DNA of 64,000 bases from Pseudomonadota bacterium (GTDB taxonomy: Bacteria > Pseudomonadota > Gammaproteobacteria > JAKAQQ01): the NCBI GenBank assembly GCA_021839245.1, contig JAKCBQ010000001.1:105032-169031 (forward strand), read 5' to 3'. The notes beneath the pieces were generated by a model. That model saw only the letters and a program-made list of their open reading frames with translations. It was not told the DNA's origin and ran no database searches. The position numbers and the translations under genes are program-made. Below, one piece after another: positions 58,854 through 64,000 of the stretch. Each line of letters opens with the position of its first letter. The first letter of the stretch is position 1.

Positions 58854-59141
58854 GATCAACCCGTTCCCTTGCCCGTGGTGACCCTGTCACTTTAACACGT
58901 GAGGCCGCAATGCTCGTTGGTCCCGAATTCATAAAGCCTACAAGTCCAGAATCGTTCCAAGGCCCGAAGCATCGTGGATGGACGCTTCTCGTCATCCCCA
59001 GGAATCCACGAGATGTCACTCTTGGACATCCTGGCTCCTTGACACGGGTGCGAGAACGGAGCCCCGATTCCCGGACCCGACTCGTGGGTTTTTTCATACC
59101 GTGCGTTTGCGGCACACGGCTTCTCCGTGACCCCTCGGATC

Positions 59142-59173
59142 GATCCGCCCGTCCCACGATCCGCCCGTCCCAC
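59142..59173. repeat. Tandem duplication of a 16-bp unit
   Basis: GATCCGCCCGTCCCAC occurs twice, head to tail and identical (59142-59157 and 59158-59173). It lies 40-70 bp upstream of the candidate -10 box of the small gene, where activator sites often sit. Confidence 0.85.
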
Positions 59174-59189
59174 GAGGAGCCTCCCGAGA

Positions 59190-59218
59190 TGCAAACGAGC
59201 CCGTGCCGTTCTATACTG
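59190..59218 (+). promoter_or_regulatory. Candidate promoter for the 66-residue protein
   Basis: TGCAAA (59190-59195), 17 bp, TATACT (59213-59218). The -10 is good (5 of 6), the -35 weak (3 of 6). The start codon follows 30 bp later. Confidence 0.4.
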
Positions 59219-59247
59219 CCCATGGACTCTGAAACGGGAGACCACTC

Positions 59248-59448
59248 ATGAAACGGAAATACATCAAAAACGTCCGAGGGCAACTCGAGGGCTATATCGA
59301 CACAGACGATAACGGCCACGAGAGTGCCAAAAACTCGCGCGGCCAACTGCTCGGGAGCTACAAGCCGGAGACCGATCTGACCGTCGACGTGAAGGGTCAG
59401 ACAACGAGCTACGGTGACTCGCTCTCGGCGCTCATCGAAAAAGACTGA
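59248..59448 (+). CDS. Small protein with three short beta-type repeats
   Basis: A 66-residue protein, hydrophilic and probably cytoplasmic. It is built of repeats: KNVRGQLEGYID (7-18), KNSRGQLLGSYK (28-39) and a weaker DVKGQTTSYGD (47-57), each a possible beta hairpin around RGQ-x-x-G-Y. GGGAG eight bases before ATG and the candidate promoter support a real gene. It recalls small proteins described as four-fold beta-flower or beta-flap domains, but I cannot confirm membership or function. Confidence 0.75.
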   Translation: MKRKYIKNVRGQLEGYIDTDDNGHESAKNSRGQLLGSYKPETDLTVDVKGQTTSYGDSLSALIEKD

Positions 59449-59858
59449 TCCGCTCACCCGCCTGCGGGCACGGCAGGCATTCGGCCGCACCACGACGGCC
59501 TCACACGAGAGTGGGAGGTGAGCTCCTTGATCGCACCGCAGCCGCGCGCTCGGGCAACCCCGCTCGGATGATCTCCCCGACGGTTATCCTGTTGTGCGTG
59601 TGGCAAAAACGCAGGCGCGCGACTTCGATTTTTCTTTCATGATTCGGATCAAGGCTCGGAGCCCCGGCAGGTCTTCACGACCGATTGCTCTAATCCCCCG
59701 CCGCCCGGAGCAAGCACCTCCAAGACGATCGCCCAAGTCCGTACTTTTCTCGGAAAGGGTCAAAAGGTCGACGCGATGCAATAAGCCTCGGTAAGTCGTC
59801 GGGTGCACGTTCCCAGTGCACCCTGTGACGCATCTCCACCTTGCTTCTTCGTATCCCT
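59449..59858. other. Gene-free stretch between small gene and transporter
   Basis: 410 bp where a plus-strand and a minus-strand gene converge. Short open frames of 66-92 codons exist on both strands, but none shows a ribosome site, a recognisable domain or typical codon pattern. Apart from the hairpin at its left end I see nothing. Confidence 0.4.
59460..59478 (+). terminator. Hairpin after the small protein gene
   Basis: GCCTGC-GGGCACG-GCAGGC: six perfect pairs, 7-base loop, 11 bp after the stop codon. No T run follows, so efficiency is doubtful. Confidence 0.35.
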
Positions 59859-61334
59859 TCAATCCGTTGAAGCACCGTGGTGGGATTCGAGCTCCCGGCC
59901 AAGGCCGGACACCCGGTAGCGCACGGTGGTTCCGAACCCCAGCAGCGTGACGACAGCGAGCAAGGCAAACACCGCATCCATCCCTCCGCTCGCTTGAAGC
60001 AGAGGGATCAAGAAGACCCCCAACACAGCCCCGAGCTTGGCAAGGGAGGCCGAGAATCCCGCACCCGTGCCGCGGATGTTGGTCGGGAAAACTTCAGACG
60101 GGAGGAGATAAGTCGTACTGTTCGGGCCTGCGTTCATGCTGAGATTGAACAGCATGAAGCCCGTCAGGAAACCAGGCAGGCGAACCGCCGGGTCTCGAAC
60201 GATCGTCGAAATCGCAAGGATGCCGAGGCCGGCCAGCATACCCGCAAAGCCCACGAGCTGCATACGGACCGCCCCCCAACGAGGAACCGCCCACCACCCG
60301 AGAAGGAAACCGGCCAAAAGAAAAGAATCGACGGCTCCTCCCCAGGCCACGAGAAGGGAAAGATTGTTGCCCCCCTGTCCGGCCCCCAAGTGGAGCGCCT
60401 CGAGAAGCACGATCGTGAAGAGTCCGACGCCGTAGGCTGCGACATCCAACATGAACCACGGGACGGAGGCCAAGAGGGTCCGACGCAGATAAGCCGGATC
60501 GAACAGCGTCCGAAATCCGAGGGATTGGGGCTTGGACACAGGTTTGATCACCACGTGGGGCGTTTCTCCCAAGCGTTCGGCCGCTGCCGGGAGCCTCGGA
60601 TCCTCGTCGCGAACGATCCACCGGATGGCCCGTGCCGCCTCGCGGTTACGGCCTTTTGCCATCAACCAGCGTGGGCTCTCGGGAATGACGAACCGGAGAA
60701 TCAGGAACACCACGGCCAAGAGAGCTTCGGCAAGAAAGAAAAGCCGCCACACCGAAAGACCCGTCCGCTCCTCCAAAAGGAGAAATGACGTCCCCGCCCC
60801 TGTCAGCATACCGATCGCCTGCAGGCTCATCGCCGCGACCATGGCGCGGCTTCGCGATTGCACGGGCATGCACTCGGCGATCTCGCTGCTGCCCACGGGG
60901 AAGTCCATGCCGACGGCCATCCCCATGAGGAACTGTCCGGCGATCAACGTTCCTCCACCGGATGCCAGGGCGCACACGAGCGTCGCCAACGTGAGCCCGA
61001 CGCTGTCCACGAGCAGCCACGTCTTCCGGCCGTACTTGTCGGCAAAGCGGCCTCCCGAAAACGCCCCCAGGACGGCCCCCAACAGGAGAGACGCGCTCGT
61101 GAGAGAGAGCTGAAAACTCGTGAAGTGAAAGTCCTTGACGAGAAAAGGAATCGCAATTCCCAGCATGAAAACGGAAAGCCCGTCGAGGAGCATGCCTCCC
61201 GCCGCCGCAAACCAGAGGAGTTTGTGCGAGGATCGCAGCCCGGACCCATCCAGGATCTCAAGCAAGACGAGATGGTCCGGATCGACGGATGTCGTCTGAT
61301 CTCCGAGAGAAGACGAAGAAAGGTTCGGGGTCAT
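59859..61334 (-). CDS. MFS transporter, sugar-porter-like
   Basis: A 491-residue major facilitator with twelve predicted helices. Family marks are GGRFADKYGRKTW near 93-105 (the D-R-x-G-R loop), GMAVGMDFPVGSSEIAE near 137-153, PESPRWLMAKGR near 218-229, and the second-half SEVFPTNIRGTGAG near 412-425. These match the sugar porter/metabolite:H+ symporter branch; the substrate is unknown. The gene is alone, at the border of the decayed island. Confidence 0.88.
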   Translation of the reverse strand: MTPNLSSSSLGDQTTSVDPDHLVLLEILDGSGLRSSHKLLWFAAAGGMLLDGLSVFMLGIAIPFLVKDFHFTSFQLSLTSASLLLGAVLGAFSGGRFADKYGRKTWLLVDSVGLTLATLVCALASGGGTLIAGQFLMGMAVGMDFPVGSSEIAECMPVQSRSRAMVAAMSLQAIGMLTGAGTSFLLLEERTGLSVWRLFFLAEALLAVVFLILRFVIPESPRWLMAKGRNREAARAIRWIVRDEDPRLPAAAERLGETPHVVIKPVSKPQSLGFRTLFDPAYLRRTLLASVPWFMLDVAAYGVGLFTIVLLEALHLGAGQGGNNLSLLVAWGGAVDSFLLAGFLLGWWAVPRWGAVRMQLVGFAGMLAGLGILAISTIVRDPAVRLPGFLTGFMLFNLSMNAGPNSTTYLLPSEVFPTNIRGTGAGFSASLAKLGAVLGVFLIPLLQASGGMDAVFALLAVVTLLGFGTTVRYRVSGLGRELESHHGASTD

Positions 61335-61408
61335 GCCCGTAGTACACTCCTGGGCTCATGGAAGGACGAATGATTCGTGATCCACCCGTCACGACGAGCA
61401 ATTATGCG

Positions 61409-61425
61409 CGTATGGTTTACATACG
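61409..61425. repeat. Operator-like inverted repeat upstream of the transporter
   Basis: CGTATG-GTTTA-CATACG: six perfect base pairs around a 5-base centre, 75 bp upstream of the MFS start codon. The form suits a dimeric regulator, but no regulator gene is next to it. Confidence 0.4.
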
Positions 61426-61589
61426 TAGCTTACTATCTACATCAGGTAGCCACGTGCCTTGTCGGGACAAAAGCCGAGTTTGGGCGATCACTTTTAGGCT
61501 TCTTTAAACGCGAAGCATCATGGTTGAACCAACAACCCGAAATATTGCACCCTTCTTTATTGAGCATCCTACGGGCAACAATGCCAGAC

Positions 61590-61614
61590 TGAAGTGGCCC
61601 CCCAAAGTTGGACA
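61590..61614 (+). mobile_element. IS3-family-like terminal sequence (single end)
   Basis: A 25-bp stretch beginning TGAAGTGGCCCC and ending AAAGTTGGACA, the style of IS3-family inverted ends. No transposase gene and no second end were found in the window, so it is at most a remnant. Confidence 0.4.
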
Positions 61615-61638
61615 GGGGGGTAAGCTCTAGGCTTCTGG

Positions 61639-61863
61639 ATGGGGAGTCAAGAGATGAAGATGATTCGCGACACCCGGGAACGTCTCCAGGTCTCGCAGGC
61701 AGTGTTTGCGCGCCAGCTTCGTGTCTCCCTGCGCACACTGGAGAACTGGGAGCAGGGCCGTGCCGCACCCACCAACACCCAGGCCGCGGCACTCATCCTG
61801 ATGGTGCACAAATACCCGGACACCCTGAAGCGTCTGGGTGCACTCAGCGATAAGGCCGCTTGA
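61639..61863 (+). CDS. Short XRE/NadS-type helix-turn-helix protein, possibly truncated antitoxin
   Basis: A 74-residue protein consisting almost only of one XRE helix-turn-helix: IRDTRERLQVSQAVFARQLRVSLRTLENWEQGRAAP near 9-44. This is the pattern of the C-terminal DNA-binding half of NadS/HigA-like antitoxins, whose members usually have 20-40 further N-terminal residues. The IS-like end 25 bp upstream may have removed them. No toxin gene is adjacent. Confidence 0.7.
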   Translation: MGSQEMKMIRDTRERLQVSQAVFARQLRVSLRTLENWEQGRAAPTNTQAAALILMVHKYPDTLKRLGALSDKAA

Positions 61864-61964
61864 TGGCGGGGAGATCACAAGGCACGAGAAGGCGCTTCCA
61901 AATCCTGATGTAATATCAACTGAAGCCGCCCGGGGTCTCCAGAGAGCGCGGAATGGGAGAGGTC

Positions 61965-62530
61965 ATGACAAGAAAAAATCTGGCATCGTCAGCAAACGGT
62001 GCCAAACCCAGCACCGGCGCCAAGCTCAGCTTCGAAGCCAAGCTCCGGGCCGCCGCCGACGTGCTGTGCAACAACATGGACGCTGCGGAGCACAAGCATG
62101 TTGTCCTGGGCCTGATCTTTCTCAAGTACATCTCCGACGCCTTCGAGGCCAAGCACGCCGAGCTCAAAGCCGACAAGAAATCGAGTGCCGATCCCGAGGA
62201 CCCCGACGAGCACCGCGCCGTCAGCATCTTCGGGTGCCGAAAAGCCCGCTGGGCACATTTCAAAGCCAGCGCCCGCAACCCAGCATTGGGACCCTTGTCG
62301 ATGACGCCATGACCACCATCGAGCACGATAATTCCTCCCTCAATGGCGTATTGCCAAAAGACTTCGGGCGTACCGGTCTCGACAAGCAGCGCCAGAGCGG
62401 TGGGCCAGTTCTATACCCCGTCCCGCGTGGTACGCGTGCTGGTCGAGATGCTCGCGCCCTACAAGGGCGGGTTTACGACCCCCGCTGCGGGTCCGGGGGT
62501 ATGTTCGTGCAGTCCGCGCTGCGCGTGAAC
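61965..62530 (+). pseudogene. hsdM: hsdM fragment, type I DNA methyltransferase (frameshifted, truncated)
   Basis: The frame from ATG 61965 (AGAGG before it) gives the HsdM N-terminus: NMDAAEHKHVVLGLIFLKYI and DPEDPDEHRAVSIF. Homology then jumps frames: VDDAMTTIEHDNSSLNGVLPKDF in another frame (about 62295-62365), GQFYTPSRVVRVLVEMLAPY back in the first (about 62400-62460), and GRVYDPRCGSGGMFVQS, which contains the SAM-binding motif, in the second (about 62467-62517). At least three frameshifts plus loss of the NPPF-containing half make it inactive. Confidence 0.88.
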
Positions 62531-62959
62531 GTGGACAACGACACGCTGCTCCGCATTCTGGACAATCCCGCGGCGATGGCTGCCGTGGGGCGTATTGAGG
62601 GCTGGCGCTCGCTCGGCGACAACATCATCGAGACGATCATTAACAAGAGTCGGACATGTTTCGGGTCGTTACCGACCTCACGGTGAAGGACTTCCACCTG
62701 CTAGTTCGCCTCAAGGTGTTCAACACCGGGCAGATGAACCAGACTGTCTTCGCCTACCGTTGCTACGAAGACGCCCCGCTTCGTTATACGGGAATCGAGA
62801 ATTACGAGAGCCTGACCCACTATGAACTCTATGACATCATGGTTGCGAGAGAGTGAAATGGCGGCGATCGCGCTCCGGATGCACGAAAAGGTGAAGAGGC
62901 GTTGGGCGGCCGAGACCGAGCGGGCGTGGAAGGAACTGGGCCGCTACGACTTCGATGCC
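62522..62959 (+). pseudogene. Unrecognised coding remnant between hsdM and hsdR pieces
   Basis: Protein-like sequence can be followed through three frames: NIIETIINKS (about 62622-62651), MFRVVTDLTVKDFHLLVRLK to YDIMVARE (62656-62853), then [20 protein letters not shown] to FDAP (62858-62959). The joins look like single-base losses, at about 62650 and 62853. I do not recognise the family. The last part could be an independent short gene starting at ATG 62858. Confidence 0.45.
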
Positions 62960-63079
62960 CCGAGCCTGCGTCAAACGTATCCTGCGCAAATACGACTACC
63001 CGCCGGACATGCAGGAGAGAGCCACCCAGACGGTGCTGGAGCAGGCGGAGCTGCTGTCGGAGACCTGGGCCACAGCATG
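62960..63079 (+). pseudogene. hsdR: hsdR C-terminal fragment, type I restriction subunit
   Basis: The frame ending at TGA 63079 reads [20 protein letters not shown] and ends [13 protein letters not shown], the characteristic C-terminus (DUF3387) of HsdR. Only about 38 residues remain; the nuclease and helicase domains, hsdS and most of hsdM are gone. Confidence 0.8.
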
Positions 63080-63165
63080 ATCAGTAGCATAGGTATCGAT
63101 ACCAACATTGAAAGTGGCATAGGCCGGGCAACCATCCCCGCCACATCGTGGCGGAGGGGCACGAT

Positions 63166-64000
63166 ATGCCGGCGTTAGACCCAGACGTGCTGATGCGCAC
63201 TGCCGCCTTCGAGCAGGTTCGGCGCTTAAGCCAATTGCACGATCATCTGACCACGACCGAATTGAAAGCAGGGTTTATCTATGACGGTAGGCGATTTCCT
63301 CTCATCAACCCACAGCGCGGCATTTTCAAGCCGCAGCCCATGCGGTTCCTGCTCTCGATTAAAACCGTCTTTCCCAAGCCCGGCGCCAAAGTCTGGTATG
63401 ACGACCAGCGCGAGGTGCATCGTCAAATCTTTGACGGAGAGGAAACCATCGATTATGCCTTCATGGGACAGAATCCGGACTCAGCCGACAACCGTTGGCT
63501 TCGTGAGGCATTCGAAAACCAGGTGCCCATTATTTACTTCCTCGGAATTGCACCTGGACGCTATCAGGCGATCATTCCCGCATTCATCGCCGGGTGGGAC
63601 GCCCAGGCGTTGAAAGCCTGCGTTGCATTCGGCCTTGCCGACGAGAGCACATGGATGCTACCGGCCGAGGCGATCGAACGGCGCTATGCGCTGCGCCAAG
63701 TAAAACAGCGACTTCATCAGGCCTCATTCCGCGAAGCCGTCATTTCCGCGTATGGCGGCCGGTGCGCGTTTTCTGGCCTACCGGAACCGTTGCTGTTGGA
63801 TGCAGCCCATATCATCTCGGACAAGGACGAGCAGCTCGGGCAGCCGATCGTGCCAAATGGAATCCCGCTTTCCAAAATCCACCATGCGGCGTTCGACGCC
63901 CATCTGATCGGTATCGATCCAGACTTCCGGATTCATGTTTCCGAACGCCTCCTCGCGCAAACCGACGGGCCCATGCTTGAAGCGCTCAAGGGATTGGATG
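63166..64000 (+). CDS. HNH endonuclease with N-terminal PUA-like domain, 3' end outside window
   Basis: Open from ATG 63166 (GGAGG eight bases upstream) to the window end, 278 residues so far. The N-terminal 150 residues (for example KVWYDDQREVHRQIFDG near 73-89 and IIYFLGIAPGRYQAIIPAF near 118-136) look like the PUA-like domain common in modification-sensing restriction enzymes. The C-terminal part is an HNH nuclease: YGGRCAFSGL near 200, LDAAHIISDKD near 214-224 and NGIPLSKIHHAAFDAHL near 233-249, with both HNH histidines present. No frameshift is seen, unlike the RM pieces before it. Likely a restriction or anti-phage nuclease; the modification it senses is unknown. Confidence 0.85.
   Translation, partial: MPALDPDVLMRTAAFEQVRRLSQLHDHLTTTELKAGFIYDGRRFPLINPQRGIFKPQPMRFLLSIKTVFPKPGAKVWYDDQREVHRQIFDGEETIDYAFMGQNPDSADNRWLREAFENQVPIIYFLGIAPGRYQAIIPAFIAGWDAQALKACVAFGLADESTWMLPAEAIERRYALRQVKQRLHQASFREAVISAYGGRCAFSGLPEPLLLDAAHIISDKDEQLGQPIVPNGIPLSKIHHAAFDAHLIGIDPDFRIHVSERLLAQTDGPMLEALKGLD

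Larger units (their letters stand above)
58854..59247. other. Gene-free stretch before the 66-residue protein
   Basis: 394 bp with no convincing gene. It holds the 16-bp tandem repeat (59142-59173) and a candidate promoter at its right end; the left end should hold the phosphoketolase promoter, which I could not identify. Confidence 0.4.
61335..61638. other. Junction between chromosome backbone and decayed island
   Basis: 304 bp with no gene. It contains a 17-bp inverted repeat (61409-61425), AT-richer DNA than the backbone and, at 61590-61614, a sequence like an IS3-family end. Confidence 0.45.

Noticed and set aside
56643-58895. 750-codon plus-strand frame opposite phosphoketolase
   Set aside because: Exact shadow of a clear gene; no family similarity and no ribosome site.
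59142-59173. 16-bp direct repeats as the start of a CRISPR array
   Set aside because: The units are directly adjacent without spacers, there are only two, and no cas gene is in the window.
59584-59862. 92-codon minus-strand frame (and a 66-codon plus-strand frame at 59594) between the small gene and the MFS gene
   Set aside because: No ribosome site, no domain, and basic or mixed composition typical of random GC-rich frames.

Overview
This is one high-GC bacterial chromosome segment, very probably from a gammaproteobacterium. That placement rests on gene order: surE-pcm-nlpD-rpoS, recJ-prfB-lysS, trxB/ftsK-lolA-rarA-serS, sdhCDAB-sdhE with a divergent ygfZ, and pyrG-kdsA-ftsB. A sulfide:quinone reductase closely resembling the Acidithiobacillus type, a fungal-type (P3A) proton-pumping ATPase, an amino-acid decarboxylase of the tyrosine decarboxylase group and a full hopanoid locus together suggest an acid-tolerant, sulfur-oxidising organism. 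No species can be named from this window.

Left third (1-17.9 kb): a hopanoid locus with mevalonate-pathway genes inside it. On the minus strand, in transcription order from 13.8 kb down, lie hpnA, a single-gene squalene synthase, squalene-hopene cyclase, hpnG, diphosphomevalonate decarboxylase, hpnN, an hpnL-like membrane protein, a fused HMG-CoA reductase-mevalonate kinase, type I IPP isomerase and hpnH (cut by the window edge). Facing the other way are hpnI, hpnJ and hpnK, which make the cyclitol ether head group, then a rhodanese. HMG-CoA synthase, phosphomevalonate kinase and farnesyl diphosphate synthase are not in view.

Middle (18.2-47.4 kb): core metabolism and housekeeping in tightly packed blocks, many joined by ATGA or GTGA overlaps. 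They comprise sdhCDAB-sdhE, ygfZ, sqr, lolA-rarA-serS-pgm preceded by ftsK, ald, trxB, prfB-lysS (prfB keeps its programmed +1 frameshift), recJ, surE-pcm-nlpD-rpoS, an Smr protein, an enoyl-CoA hydratase-like gene, and pyrG-kdsA-ftsB without the usual eno. Several sigma-70-like promoters can be read directly.

Right part (47.4-61.3 kb): more loosely spaced accessory genes. These are a glycosyltransferase beside a strikingly AT-rich patch, a PLP-dependent decarboxylase, a LOG-family protein, a P3A H+-ATPase, a beta-CASP nuclease, phosphoketolase, a 66-residue repeat protein behind a 16-bp tandem repeat, and an MFS transporter.

Right edge (61.4-64 kb): a decayed island. It holds an IS3-like end, a short XRE-type regulator, fragments of a type I restriction-modification system (start of hsdM and end of hsdR with several frameshifts) and an apparently intact HNH endonuclease that runs off the window.
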